64,000 bases of DNA from Flexivirga alba (GTDB taxonomy: Bacteria > Actinomycetota > Actinomycetes > Actinomycetales > Dermatophilaceae), in contig NZ_JBHSWH010000001.1 in assembly GCF_042661025.1 (NCBI RefSeq), positions 868,001-932,000 of the forward strand. Direction: 5' to 3'. Shown one piece after another: positions 10,698 to 19,288 of the stretch; the stretch's first letter is position 1, and every line of letters begins with the position of its first letter. The position numbers and the translations under genes are program-made. Under the pieces are notes generated by a model. The model saw nothing but the letters and a program-made list of their open reading frames with translations, was not told where the DNA came from and ran no database searches.

Positions 10698-10732
10698 GCC
10701 GCCGTGCCGAGTGACCGGGCGGGGCGGCGGCG

Positions 10733-12265
10733 TCAGGGCTGCTTCGACAGTGGAGCCGGGGTCTTCTGCGCTGTCAGCCAGTTGGTGATGTAGGGGCCGG
10801 CCTTCGGGCCGAGTGATTTGCTCATGTATGCCGCAAACTTCGTCCGGTCGCTGTTGCCGTACTTCGCAGTCGCCGGCCAGCCCCTCAGTGCAACGTCGAA
10901 TTTCGTTCTGCCATAAGCGGTTTCCAGGTTGTGCAGGAGCAAGGCACCGGAGAGATAGACGTTGAGGTCGCCGAAGTCACCCTTCCGGTAGGCGCCCGGA
11001 GGGCCCTGGGTGTCGCGCATCCGCTGGTCGAGGACCGCCTGCATCTCGGCATACGTGCCCCAGTCCATCGGCATCTTGGCGGCCTCCATGTAGCGAAATT
11101 CGACATACATGGTGAGGCTCTCGTTGAGCCACATGTCCTTCCAGTCGCTCGGGGTGATCTCGTCGCCGAACCATTGGTGGACCAGCTCGTGCACGATGTC
11201 CCCCTCCGACTCGGCCAACGTCGGCTTCGAGAGCGCCTCGCTGAAGGTCGGGAGCGTCTGCGTCTCCATCCCCGAATTACCAGGCACCAGAAGGTAACCG
11301 GCGCTGGCGAACGGATACGGGCCGAGCAACTTCTCGATCCAGGCCAGGTACTGCGGCGTCTTGCGTGCGAGCTTCAGGGTCGGAGCGTTCGGGTTGGCGT
11401 ACCAGTAGTTGATCGGGAGGTTGTGCGGACCCTGCACGACCTCGTGCTTGTACTTCCCGAACGCGATCGTCGTCAGGTATGACGCTGCCGGCTTGTCCAG
11501 GTGGAACGCCGTCGTCGTGTCCTTGCCGGTGACGGTGGTGGACGTGACCTGACCGTTGAAGACGCCTTGCTGCCCGTCGTGCGCGGTGAGTCTCGCGTCG
11601 TAGTAGGCCTTGTCGGCGGGCTGGTCACTCGTGGGATACCAGGTGAACGCTCCGAAGGGTTCCTGGAATGCCCACACCTGACCGTTCTTGCCGATGTGGA
11701 AACCGTCCTTCTGCACATCGGATCGTTCAGCCGGCTCCTGGATGAGGGCGGGCCTCCCGGCATACGTGATGGCAACCTCGTGCTTCGAATTCGCTTTGAT
11801 GGCACCACTGTTGACAATCACGCTGTTGCCCGAGCGGCTCGCGGGCACCGTCTTGCCGTCGAGCACCACCTTGCTGACCCGCATCGGCGAGCCGAGCTCG
11901 AAGCGCACGCTCTGGCGGTCGGTGGTGACCCGGAAGTCGATCGTCGCCGTCCCGGACAGCCTCTTGCTCGTCGGCTGCCAGTCGAGGTCGAGTTGGTAGT
12001 GGAGCGTGTCGAGGTAGGGCACGCCGTGCTGCGGGTAATAACTGTCCGGCTTCGGGTCCGAGCGCGCCAGCGGGTATGACGCCGTCGTGCCTTCCGGGGT
12101 CGTGTCGGACGGCGGGCTCGACGCGGACCCCGAGCCGGACGCAGTGCCCGATGTCCGGGACGACGGCGCATCGGACGACGAGCCCGTCGCGGCCGTGCCG
12201 CTCTGACACCCGGTCAGCGCGACGATCGCAGTTGCGGCAACGACAGCAGTGAGTCCCCTACGCAT
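10733..12265 (-). CDS. M1-family (gluzincin) aminopeptidase-like lipoprotein
   Basis: A secreted, membrane-anchored zinc metallopeptidase. The N-terminus MRRGLTAVVAATAIVALTGC is a lipoprotein signal with lipobox Cys, followed by a Ser/Thr/Gly-rich linker. The zinc site HELVHQWFGDE (HExxH) is followed by WLNESLTMY, giving the third ligand Glu. Upstream, GNSGMETQTLP corresponds to the M1 GAMEN region with GMET in its place. About 510 residues. Start at ATG 12265, where the lipoprotein signal begins; a 21-residue upstream extension is not signal-like. Alternative: a non-proteolytic M1 relative, though the zinc ligands are intact. Confidence 0.88.
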   Translation of the reverse strand: MRRGLTAVVAATAIVALTGCQSGTAATGSSSDAPSSRTSGTASGSGSASSPPSDTTPEGTTASYPLARSDPKPDSYYPQHGVPYLDTLHYQLDLDWQPTSKRLSGTATIDFRVTTDRQSVRFELGSPMRVSKVVLDGKTVPASRSGNSVIVNSGAIKANSKHEVAITYAGRPALIQEPAERSDVQKDGFHIGKNGQVWAFQEPFGAFTWYPTSDQPADKAYYDARLTAHDGQQGVFNGQVTSTTVTGKDTTTAFHLDKPAASYLTTIAFGKYKHEVVQGPHNLPINYWYANPNAPTLKLARKTPQYLAWIEKLLGPYPFASAGYLLVPGNSGMETQTLPTFSEALSKPTLAESEGDIVHELVHQWFGDEITPSDWKDMWLNESLTMYVEFRYMEAAKMPMDWGTYAEMQAVLDQRMRDTQGPPGAYRKGDFGDLNVYLSGALLLHNLETAYGRTKFDVALRGWPATAKYGNSDRTKFAAYMSKSLGPKAGPYITNWLTAQKTPAPLSKQP

Positions 12266-12368
12266 GGCTTTCCCCTTTGAACGATGCACGGCACCCCGCC
12301 CGCACGACTTCGAATCTTGCACAACCACAGAGACGCTTCAAGCACCGCTTTCGTTGCCCACCGACCCC

Positions 12369-12374
12369 TAAGCT
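12369..12374 (+). promoter_or_regulatory. -10 box TAAGCT of a leaderless transcript
   Basis: TAAGCT ends 6 bases before the ATG at 12381, and no Shine-Dalgarno sequence fits between. This spacing places the transcription start at the A of ATG, the actinobacterial leaderless arrangement. Confidence 0.6.
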
Positions 12375-12380
12375 CTCGCC

Positions 12381-12761
12381 ATGGTGATCGTCGCGTCCGT
12401 GCTGCTGGTGCTCGCTGCCCTGCTGCACGTCTACATCTTCTGGCTCGAGTCCTTCGCGTGGACCGCTCCGCGCACCCGTGCCACCTTCGGGGTGAGCGCC
12501 GAACAGGCCGAGCAGACAAAGCCGTTGGCCTTCAACCAGGGGTTCTACAACCTTTTCCTGGCGATAGTCGTCCTGGTCGCCGTCGTCCTGCGCGGCACCG
12601 GTCCGCACGCCGCGTCGGTGGCGCTTGCCATCGCCGGTGCCGGCTCGATGGTGGCCGCGTCGCTCGTGCTCGTCGCGAGCGACCGGTCGAAGGCACGCGC
12701 CGCCGCCACGCAGGGCACCATCCCGGCGCTCGCCCTCATCGCCCTCGCGTTCGCCGGCTGA
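12381..12761 (+). CDS. DUF1304-family integral membrane protein
   Basis: A 126-residue protein with four hydrophobic helices. The signature HVYIFWLESFAWTAPRTRATFG with NQGFYNLFLA is diagnostic of DUF1304. These small proteins are membrane-embedded and of unknown function. The start at ATG 12381 fits a leaderless promoter. The stop TGA at 12759-12761 ends on the first base of a nested inverted repeat that may act as terminator. Confidence 0.88.
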   Translation: MVIVASVLLVLAALLHVYIFWLESFAWTAPRTRATFGVSAEQAEQTKPLAFNQGFYNLFLAIVVLVAVVLRGTGPHAASVALAIAGAGSMVAASLVLVASDRSKARAAATQGTIPALALIALAFAG

Positions 12762-12845
12762 TTGACCGGCATACCCCCGCATTGAGCGGCATGCGGATTC
12801 GGCTCGATTCCGTATGCCGCTCGATGCGTTGGTATGCCGGTCAAT
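12761..12845. repeat. Nested inverted repeats (four copies of one 14-17 base word)
   Basis: The outer arms ATTGACCGGCATACC (12761-12775) and GGTATGCCGGTCAAT (12831-12845) are perfectly complementary. Inside them, ATTGAGCGGCATGCGGA (12781-12797) pairs with TCCGTATGCCGCTCGAT (12809-12825) with two mismatches. The four units share ATTGA(C/G)CGGCAT(A/G)C, arranged two forward and two reverse. Three GTATGNC words lie in the arms. It could form a long double hairpin between the convergent ends of the DUF1304 gene and ald, perhaps as a bidirectional terminator. Confidence 0.75.
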
Positions 12846-12866
12846 CTGGGGTGTGCGCGTTCGCCC

Positions 12867-12960
12867 GGTCTCGATACGCCGATCCTCGTCCCTCGGATCG
12901 GCTACTCGACCCGCTTGCGTGTGGGGTACTCGACCCGCAGATCGGCTACTCGACCAGCTT
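12867..12960. repeat. Actinobacterial REP-like element (GGTCTCGATACG ... TACTCGACCAGCTT)
   Basis: The ends GGTCTCGATACG and CTACTCGACCAGCTT with an internal hairpin GCCGATCC/GGATCGGC are typical of short dispersed repeats often seen between actinobacterial genes. TACTCGACC occurs in slightly different form three times here. The element overlaps the last codons of ald (KLVE-stop) and is related to the repeat inside recB. Confidence 0.75.
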
Positions 12961-14061
12961 GGCCGGGTCGGTGTATTCCAGGCCGTGTGCTTGCGCCACC
13001 GGCTCGCACGTGATGTTGCCGGCATACGTGTTGAGGCCTAGTCCCAGCGCGTGGTCGTTGCGCAGCGCATCGCGCCAGCCCTGATTGGCCAGCCGGACGG
13101 CATACGGCAGCGTTGCGTTGGTCAGCGCCCAGGTGGACGTATTCGGCACTGCCCCAGGCATGTTCGCGACGCAGTAGAAGATGCTGCCGTGCACCTGGAA
13201 CGTCGGGTCGGAGTGCGTGGTGGGGTGCGTGTCCTCGAAGCAGCCACCTTGGTCGACGGCGATGTCGACCAGGACCGAGCCCGGTTTCATGTTCGCCACC
13301 ATCTCGTTGGTGACCAGCTTCGGCGCCCGAGCGCCGGGGATCAGCACCGACCCGATGACCAGGTCGGCTTTGAGCACCTGCTCGCGCACCGCCACGGTCG
13401 AGCTGGCGATCTGCCGGACCCGGTTGTCGTAGCGCCAGAACGTCATCCGCAGCTTCTCCAGGTCGGTGTCCAGCACCGTGACGTCCGCTCCCATGCCGAG
13501 CGCGATGTTGGCGGCGTTCTGTCCGGTCACACCGGCACCCAGCACGACGACCTTCGCGCTGGCGACACCACCGACGCCGCCCATCAGCACTCCGGAGCCA
13601 CCTTGTGCCTTCAGCAGCGAGTGCGCCCCCACCTGCGGTGCGAGGCAGCCGGCGACCTCGCTCATCGGGTAGAGCAGCGGCAGCAACCCAGACGGCAATT
13701 GCACTGTCTCGTAAGCGATTCCGGTGACCTTGGTCCGAAGCAACTCACGCGTGAGCCGCTCGTCCGCGGCCAGGTGCAGGTAGGTGAAGAGCGTGAGATC
13801 CGCACGCAGGCGGTGATATTCCTCGGCGATCGGCTCCTTGACCTTCATCACCAGCTCCGCTTCACCCCACACGTCGTCTGCCGCATCAACGATCGTCGCG
13901 CCCTCGGCGATGTAGTCCTCGTCGGAGATCGAGCTGCCCTCACCGGCGCCGCGCTGCACCAGCACAACGTGGCCGTTGCGAACCAGTTCGTGGACGCCGA
14001 CCGGAGTTATCCCGACCCGGTGTTCGTCTGCCTTGACCTCGGTGGGGACTCCGATCCTCAT
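12946..14061 (-). CDS. ald: Alanine dehydrogenase
   Basis: NAD-dependent interconversion of L-alanine with pyruvate and ammonia, for alanine use and redox balance. The N-terminus MRIGVPTEVKADEHRVGITP carries the conserved Arg and Lys region, and VMKVKEP the substrate lysine. KVVVLGAGVTGQNAANIALGMGA is the Rossmann NAD site, with IPGARAPKLV and VDIAVDQGGCFE downstream. At 371 residues it has exactly the family length. ATG 14061 is preceded by AAGGAG; an upstream extension to 14139 is unsupported. The final residues KLVE and the TAG stop are encoded by the REP-like element, so the C-terminus may have been rewritten by repeat insertion. Confidence 0.96.
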   Translation of the reverse strand: MRIGVPTEVKADEHRVGITPVGVHELVRNGHVVLVQRGAGEGSSISDEDYIAEGATIVDAADDVWGEAELVMKVKEPIAEEYHRLRADLTLFTYLHLAADERLTRELLRTKVTGIAYETVQLPSGLLPLLYPMSEVAGCLAPQVGAHSLLKAQGGSGVLMGGVGGVASAKVVVLGAGVTGQNAANIALGMGADVTVLDTDLEKLRMTFWRYDNRVRQIASSTVAVREQVLKADLVIGSVLIPGARAPKLVTNEMVANMKPGSVLVDIAVDQGGCFEDTHPTTHSDPTFQVHGSIFYCVANMPGAVPNTSTWALTNATLPYAVRLANQGWRDALRNDHALGLGLNTYAGNITCEPVAQAHGLEYTDPAKLVE

Positions 14062-14143
14062 GACGTGTGCTCCTTCGTGCGCGGCTCTTTCGATCGGCCG
14101 GCGCGGGGGCGCCGACACTTTCGACGGTAGACCCGGCACTCCG

Positions 14144-14932
14144 TCAGGTGGTCTTCACCTCGGTCCGGCCGACCCGCCATACGCCGATCAACAGCGGCAC
14201 CAGCACCCAGATCGAGAGGGCGACCAGCAGTTGCAACCAGCCGGTGCCGGTCATCTTGTCGTTGTAGAAGTTTCCGGTCGCCTCACTGAGATCGACCCAT
14301 GCCTCAGCCGACTTCAGCCCGCTCACGGTGGCGAACACTGCACTCCACACGTTGGGCAGGACGTAGTAGACGACGATCGCGGCCGGGGTCACCAGCAGCG
14401 CCATACCGAACGCCATGCCCTCGACCAGCCCGATGAGCATCACCAAGGTGATGCCACCGAATCCGGAGACCCCGAAGGACCAGCTCCCGTCGCCGCCACG
14501 GATCGTGGCACCGAGCACGTTGCCCACGGCACAAGCCGCGAACATGATTGCGGTTGCTGCGATCCCGAGGCAGAGAGTCGCGACGAACTTCGCCACCAGA
14601 ACCCGGCGGCGATGCGGCACGAGGGTGAAGGTGACCAGACCCGTGCGCTGACTCCACTCGCTCGTCATGGCCAGGATCCCCAGCGCCGGCAGCAGCATCT
14701 TCTCCGGTGTCGAGGAGAAGTCGACCAGTTTGTTGAAGGTGAGGTCCTTCGGCGAGAGGGCGAAGACCAGGACGACGATGACGATCGGGGTGATGGCAGC
14801 GATGGCGATCAGCAGCCAGCGACTCGCTCTCGTGTCGTACAGCTTGCGCAGCTCGGTGCGCACCAGTCGGCCGAACGGTATGCCGGCGTCGCGATCGGCA
14901 GCAGCCGGGGTGATCGTGGATACGGCGCTCAT
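14144..14932 (-). CDS. ABC-2-type transporter permease
   Basis: A 262-residue membrane protein with about six hydrophobic segments. The N-terminal cytoplasmic stretch RLVRTELRKLYDTRASRWLL is typical of ABC-2 permeases that partner ATP-binding subunits. ATG 14932-14930 overlaps the stop of the ATPase gene (ATGA), so the two are co-translated. A two-component system lies just upstream, suggesting an envelope-stress or peptide-resistance exporter as in BceAB- or LiaRS-like modules. The substrate is not predictable. Confidence 0.85.
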   Translation of the reverse strand: MSAVSTITPAAADRDAGIPFGRLVRTELRKLYDTRASRWLLIAIAAITPIVIVVLVFALSPKDLTFNKLVDFSSTPEKMLLPALGILAMTSEWSQRTGLVTFTLVPHRRRVLVAKFVATLCLGIAATAIMFAACAVGNVLGATIRGGDGSWSFGVSGFGGITLVMLIGLVEGMAFGMALLVTPAAIVVYYVLPNVWSAVFATVSGLKSAEAWVDLSEATGNFYNDKMTGTGWLQLLVALSIWVLVPLLIGVWRVGRTEVKTT

Positions 14933-15665
14933 GATGAGACGTCCTCTCGTGCATCGTCTGCGGTCAGTCTCAGGAAGAGTTCTTCCAGGTCGCCGCCGGC
15001 GGCGGCGAGCAGCTGCGTCTTGCTGCCCGTGGTGACGACCCGACCGCGGCCGATGATCACCAAAGTGTCTGCAACTGCTTCGATCTCGCGCAGCAGATGG
15101 GAGGACAGCAATACCGCTCCACCCTCGTCGGCGAAGTTGCGCAGCAGGCCACGCATCCAATGAATGCCGGCCGGGTCGAGCCCGTTGGCCGGCTCGTCGA
15201 GCACCAGCACTTCGGGGTCGCCGAGCAACGCGACTCCGATCCCGAGACGCTGGCGCATGCCGAGGAGTACGTGCCGGTGCGCCGATCCGCCTCAGCCGCA
15301 GTCAGTCCGACGCGGTCGACCATGTCGGCCACGCAGTCGAGCGGCAGGCCCATCACCATCGCGCTCAGCCGCAGCACCTCACGGCCGGTTCGGCCGGCAT
15401 GTTGCGCCGAAGCGTCGAGCAGCACACCGACGCGACGTCCTGGGTTGGGCAGGTCGACATACGGTCCGCCGAGGACCTGCGTGGTGCCTGACGTCGGTCG
15501 GGTAAGACCGACCAGCATACGCAGCGTGGTGGACTTCCCTGCACCGTTCGGACCGAGGAAGCCGGTGACCGAACCGTGCCGGACGGTGAACGACACATCA
15601 TCGACAGCGCGGTGGGTTCCGTAGGTCTTGACGAGCCCCGAAACGTTGATTGCCGGCACGCTCAT
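14929..15665 (-). CDS. ABC transporter ATP-binding protein, with a one-base frameshift near 15264
   Basis: Energises the adjacent ABC-2 permease. The N-terminal half reads INVSGLVKTYGTHRAVDDVSF with Walker A GPNGAGKST. After the frame change come LGMRQRLGIGVALLGDPE (signature helix) and VLVLDEPANGLDPAG (Walker B). The break is at plus-strand GG 15264-15265: one additional G (minus strand TCCCTC for TCCTC) would read GTYSLGMRQRLG and give an intact 245-residue protein. Every ABC motif is then present, so I treat it as a functional gene with a sequencing deletion. Confidence 0.88.
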
Positions 15666-15749
15666 CGCGGCACCGCCCCTGCGTCACGCCATCCGTATGG
15701 CGCCCTCTTCCACGATCTGCTTCTCATGTCTCACTCCGATGTCTCGCGC

Positions 15750-15764
15750 TCCAACCGTGTTGGA
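15750..15764. promoter_or_regulatory. Inverted repeat TCCAAC-CGT-GTTGGA upstream of the ABC operon
   Basis: A perfect 6-bp inverted repeat with a 3-base centre, 85 bases upstream of the ABC ATPase start (15665, minus strand). It lies in the 211-base gap after the response-regulator gene, where the operon promoter must be. It is a candidate operator, possibly for that regulator. Confidence 0.4.
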
Positions 15765-15818
15765 AACTCACGAGATCCAGCCTCTGCGGAATCGCCTCTC
15801 ACGTCGTCCGATTCCATG

Positions 15819-15836
15819 CGTATCTTCTGGATACGC
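15819..15836 (-). terminator. Short hairpin GCGTATC/GATACGC after the response-regulator gene
   Basis: GCGTATC (15819-15825) pairs with GATACGC (15830-15836) around a 4-base loop, about 40 bases past the 15877 stop of the minus-strand response-regulator gene. A weak terminator or attenuator is possible. Confidence 0.35.
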
Positions 15837-15876
15837 GTTCCGGGCGACAGCACTACGTCAGCTGTTGAGGGACCAA

Positions 15877-16548
15877 TTACGGAGCGACGAGCCCGGATTG
15901 GTATGCGAACACGACGAGTTGGGCACGATCACGGGCGTGCAGCTTCATCTTCGCCCGGCCGACATGGGTGCGTGCCGTCGCCGGACTCACGACCAACTCA
16001 TCCGCGATCTCGTCGTTGGTCAGCCCCTGCGCAACGAGCGCGACGACCTCACGCTCCCGGTTGGTGAGCTCCTGCAGCTCCGGTGGGACAAGCGTCGGAC
16101 GCTCCGGTCGTGCGACGAACTCCGCGATGAGCCGCCGTGTCACGCTCGGCGAGAGCAACGACTCCCCCGAGGCGAGTTCGCGCACTGCACGCACCAGATC
16201 AGCCGGCTGAGTGTGCTTGACGAGAAATCCGCTCGCTCCCGCACGCAATGCCTCGAAGACATACTCGTCCAGCTCGAACGTCGTCAGGATCAGCACCTTC
16301 ACCTGCTCGAGCTCGGGCCGGGTGACGATCTGCCGAGTGGCCTCCAACCCATCCATGCCCGGCATCCGGATGTCCATCAGGACCACATCCGGCACCGTGG
16401 CCCTGGCCAGCTCCACGGCCCGTGCGCCGTCGTCCGCCTCGCCGACGATGGCGATGTCCTCCTCCGCGTCCAGGATCATCGCGAATCCGGCTCGTACCAA
16501 AGGCTGGTCGTCCGCCAGCAGGACACGGATCACGACGCCCGCCGCCAT
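15877..16548 (-). CDS. NarL/LuxR-family response regulator
   Basis: A 223-residue transcription factor with an N-terminal receiver domain (ADDQPLVRAGF acidic pocket, phospho-acceptor in VVLMDIRMPGMDG, conserved Lys in GFLVKHT). A C-terminal LuxR helix-turn-helix follows (LTNREREVVALVAQGLTNDEIA with TARTHVGRAKMKL). The start ATG 16548 overlaps the end of the kinase gene, so the pair is translationally coupled. It probably controls the ABC transporter genes that follow on the same strand, where an inverted repeat lies in the promoter gap. Confidence 0.93.
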   Translation of the reverse strand: MAAGVVIRVLLADDQPLVRAGFAMILDAEEDIAIVGEADDGARAVELARATVPDVVLMDIRMPGMDGLEATRQIVTRPELEQVKVLILTTFELDEYVFEALRAGASGFLVKHTQPADLVRAVRELASGESLLSPSVTRRLIAEFVARPERPTLVPPELQELTNREREVVALVAQGLTNDEIADELVVSPATARTHVGRAKMKLHARDRAQLVVFAYQSGLVAP

Positions 16549-17684
16549 GTCGCGTGCACTGCGAATCCGCCGTGCTCCGTCGGCCCGGCGTCGAAGAGAC
16601 CGCCGGTCGACGTGACGCGCTCGCGCATCCCGCGGATGCCGACGCCCGTGCCGTCGGTGCGGTCGAGCCGCTCCGGGCCGGCATCGACGACGTGCACCTC
16701 GATCTGAGCTCCGGGTCTCGCGCAGACGCGGACGTCCGCCTGCCGAGCGACCGAGTGGCGCAACACATTGGTCAGCGACTCCTGCACCACCCGATAGGCC
16801 GCGGTGCTGATCGACGGGGCCAGTTGCTGCGGCGGCGCATCAAGACTCAGCGTGACAGCGAGGCTTGACGCGGCAGCGCCGTCGACCAGCCGCGCGACGT
16901 CCCACAGCCCCGGCGTCGGGTCCCGGTCCGCGCTCTGGTCCTCCTCGCGCAGCACACTCAACATGACCGCGAGTTCGTCCAGCACCTCACCACTTGCCCG
17001 CTGTATGACGGCGAGCGCCTCTCCGGCAACTTCCGGCCGACGGGTCAGCACGTGCGCCGCCGCGCCGGCCTGCACGTTGATGGTCGCCATCGCATGGGCG
17101 ACGCTGTCGTGCAGGTCCCGCGCGATCCGCAGCCGGTCCTCGGCGAGCCGCCGGGCGAACTCCTCCTCATGGCCCCGTTCGGTGGCGGCCGCCCGCGCAC
17201 GCCGTTCGGTCAGATAGCGCCTGCGGCTGCGCACTGCTTCGCCGAGGAAGATCGCCGCGCCTCCCCAGCCGATGTAGAGGGCGGACTCCAGCAGGTTGCC
17301 TCTCCCGAACACGGCGGCGGTGATCGACAACGCGGTCATCATCCCGACGGCGCCGACGACCGCCGTTCGCCGGTTCGTGCGCCAGGCCAGCACCACCAGC
17401 ACCACCCAGCCGGTGACCCAGATCGGACTGTTGGGGTAGTCGCGTGCGATGAACCCACAGAGTGCGAGTGTGACGGCGCCGGTCGCGGCGAGTGGCCAGC
17501 GCCGGCATACACCCATTGCGCTGCCCGCAATCGTCAGCAATACCAGAGCGATCCAGTCGATCCGGCGCGTGTGTGAGCCGACCGGGATGTGGCCGGACAG
17601 CACGATCATCACCGCGGTGACGAGCACCGCCACGGTGGCGTCGGTCGCCCAGCCCCGAGTGCGGAAAGCGGCGGGGAGCGTCAT
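16530..17684 (-). CDS. Sensor histidine kinase, HisKA_3 (NarX/LiaS-like) class
   Basis: A 384-residue membrane kinase. Four to five N-terminal hydrophobic segments are followed by a cytoplasmic helix. The phospho-acceptor box is RIARDLHDSVAHAMATINVQ and the ATP-binding domain ends TDGTGVGIRGMRERV. There is no large extracellular loop, as in intramembrane-sensing kinases of cell-envelope stress systems. ATG 17684 is preceded by GGAGG only one base away; a 20-residue upstream extension is also open but lacks any hydrophobic or conserved segment. Partner of the overlapping response regulator. Confidence 0.92.
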   Translation of the reverse strand: MTLPAAFRTRGWATDATVAVLVTAVMIVLSGHIPVGSHTRRIDWIALVLLTIAGSAMGVCRRWPLAATGAVTLALCGFIARDYPNSPIWVTGWVVLVVLAWRTNRRTAVVGAVGMMTALSITAAVFGRGNLLESALYIGWGGAAIFLGEAVRSRRRYLTERRARAAATERGHEEEFARRLAEDRLRIARDLHDSVAHAMATINVQAGAAAHVLTRRPEVAGEALAVIQRASGEVLDELAVMLSVLREEDQSADRDPTPGLWDVARLVDGAAASSLAVTLSLDAPPQQLAPSISTAAYRVVQESLTNVLRHSVARQADVRVCARPGAQIEVHVVDAGPERLDRTDGTGVGIRGMRERVTSTGGLFDAGPTEHGGFAVHATWRRAS

Positions 17685-17741
17685 ACCTCCATCGTCCGGC
17701 GAGCACGTCGCCACGTCGTCAGCGCTGTGACGACATTCCGG

Positions 17742-17761
17742 CATACGACGTACGGCGTATG
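17742..17761. promoter_or_regulatory. Facing pair of GTATGNC motifs upstream of the kinase gene
   Basis: CATACG (17742-17747) and CGTATG (17756-17761) form an inverted repeat around ACGTACGG. Each arm extends into a full GTATGNC word. It lies 58 bases upstream of the kinase ATG, in promoter position. It could be an operator or a chance pairing of two genome-wide motifs. Confidence 0.35.
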
Positions 17762-17773
17762 TCGAGGACGTCG

Positions 17774-18289
17774 CTAGCGTGCAGCGAGCCGGCTCAGCAC
17801 GACCTGGTCAGCGAACGAGCCGTTGACCCATACCGATTCCCGCAGCACGCCGTCCTGCTCGAAGCCGACCCGCCGGGCGGCCGCGAGCATCGGCTTGTTG
17901 TCGGAAACCACCTCCAGCTGGACGCGGTGCAAGCCGCGGATCGAGAAGGCGTAGTCGACCAGCACCCGCAGCGTGTCCTCGGCCAGACCGCGACCGCGGA
18001 AGCCCGGGCGCAACGCGAGCCCGGCGTGCGCCGACCGGTTGTGCGGATCGATTTCCCAGAGGATCGCCTCACCCGCCAGCTGCCCACCCGCGCGCTCCAC
18101 GACCGAGAACTCCGCTGCGTCGGCACTGCCCTCATGCACGCTGTATGGCGAGTGCTCCGACCCCACAGGCGTCCAACCGCGGGTGTCGGCGCGAACGCGG
18201 GTCGGCACGTCGTCATACAACTCCTCGTGCAGGATCGCGACGTCCTCGGATTGGCGTGCCCTCAGCACGACGTGTTCTCCGACCAGCAC
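17774..18289 (-). CDS. GNAT-family N-acetyltransferase (RimJ/RimL type)
   Basis: Acetyl-CoA-dependent N-acetyltransferase of about 171 residues. LRARQSEDVAILHEEL opens the fold. The acetyl-CoA loop is LRPGFRGRGLAEDTLRVLVDYAF, followed by GLHRVQLEVVSDNKPMLAAARRVGF, which is characteristic of the RimJ/L group. Start taken at GTG 18289 (VLVGEHVVLRAR); the TTG at 18340 would add an Arg-rich unconserved leader. Same strand as the RpiR gene upstream, but no functional link is evident. The substrate is unknown. Confidence 0.85.
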   Translation of the reverse strand: MLVGEHVVLRARQSEDVAILHEELYDDVPTRVRADTRGWTPVGSEHSPYSVHEGSADAAEFSVVERAGGQLAGEAILWEIDPHNRSAHAGLALRPGFRGRGLAEDTLRVLVDYAFSIRGLHRVQLEVVSDNKPMLAAARRVGFEQDGVLRESVWVNGSFADQVVLSRLAAR

Positions 18290-18349
18290 GACCGGCCACC
18301 CTCTTCCTCGTGAGCGCGCTCTGCGCACGCTGCACGACAAAGATATGCG

Positions 18350-19231
18350 TCAGCTGCCCTCGCCGCTGCTGACCCGGTGTGGTCGGACGGCGCGGTTCAT
18401 CCGGTCGGCAGCCACGGCGTCCTCGTCCGGGGCTCGGGCCAGCAGACCGAGGTAAAGCAGGTCCACGACATAGAGCTGCGCAATGCGGGATGCGGTGCCG
18501 CCGGCGCCGACCCGCGGCTCGTGAGCGACCGGCCGCAGGACGTGGGTCGCGGCCCTGCTCAGCGCGGAACTCGCGGCCGCCGTGATCACAACGACGGTGA
18601 CACCCGCGGCGGCGCCGGCCTGCGCGACTTCCAGGCATTCGCGGGTGTCGCCCGAGTGACTGACGATGATCGCGACCGTGTCGGCGCCGGCCCGGGCAGT
18701 GAGTGCCAGCGCGCGGTGCACGTCCGTGGTCGTCGTGACCGGGACGCCGACCTGACCGAGCTTGAAGTCCAGATCGGCCAGCACCGCGCTGGCCGCTCCC
18801 ACACCGAAGCCGATGACCTGTCGCGCGGTGCGCATCGCCTCGATCACCAATGCGGTCACGCCGAAGTCGAGGCGGGCGAAGGTCAGGTCGACGGCGTCGA
18901 CGTGGGCGTTGCGGATGGCTCGCGCGATCGTGGCCAGGTCGCTGCTGCGCCGGACGTCGGCCAGCGAGACCGGCGTCGGCTGCCGACCTTGCGCGAGCGC
19001 CACGGCGATCAGCGAGCGCAGCTCGGGGAATCCGGCGACGTCGACACTGCGGCAGAAGCGCGAGACGGCGGCGTCGGAGGTGTCGGCCCGACGGGCGAGC
19101 TCAGCTGTCGACATGTGGACGACCTCGTCAGCATGCTGGGCGATCGTGTCCGCGATGCGGCGCAGCGCCGGCGTCAGCTCGTCACGACGAGCAGCCACCA
19201 GGCGCAGCACGTCGCCGTGCGGAGTCACCAT
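18350..19231 (-). CDS. MurR/RpiR-family transcriptional regulator with SIS domain
   Basis: An amino-sugar-responsive repressor. The N-terminal RpiR helix-turn-helix includes LRRIADTIAQHADEVVHM and TSDAAVSRFCRSVDVAGFPEL. The C-terminal SIS sugar-phosphate domain includes VIGFGVGAASAVLADLD and VAIIVSHSGDTRECLEVA, where SHSGDT is the SIS phosphosugar motif. Start at ATG 19231, matching family length (293 residues); the TTG at 19285 is less likely. It is transcribed divergently from nagB with an AT-rich palindrome between the genes, so it most likely controls nagB in response to a hexosamine phosphate. Confidence 0.92.
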   Translation of the reverse strand: MVTPHGDVLRLVAARRDELTPALRRIADTIAQHADEVVHMSTAELARRADTSDAAVSRFCRSVDVAGFPELRSLIAVALAQGRQPTPVSLADVRRSSDLATIARAIRNAHVDAVDLTFARLDFGVTALVIEAMRTARQVIGFGVGAASAVLADLDFKLGQVGVPVTTTTDVHRALALTARAGADTVAIIVSHSGDTRECLEVAQAGAAAGVTVVVITAAASSALSRAATHVLRPVAHEPRVGAGGTASRIAQLYVVDLLYLGLLARAPDEDAVAADRMNRAVRPHRVSSGEGS

Positions 19232-19288
19232 CTGGTGCGGCACGCGGACCTCCGGGATGGGATGGAGTGGCACTTCACTGATCAACAG

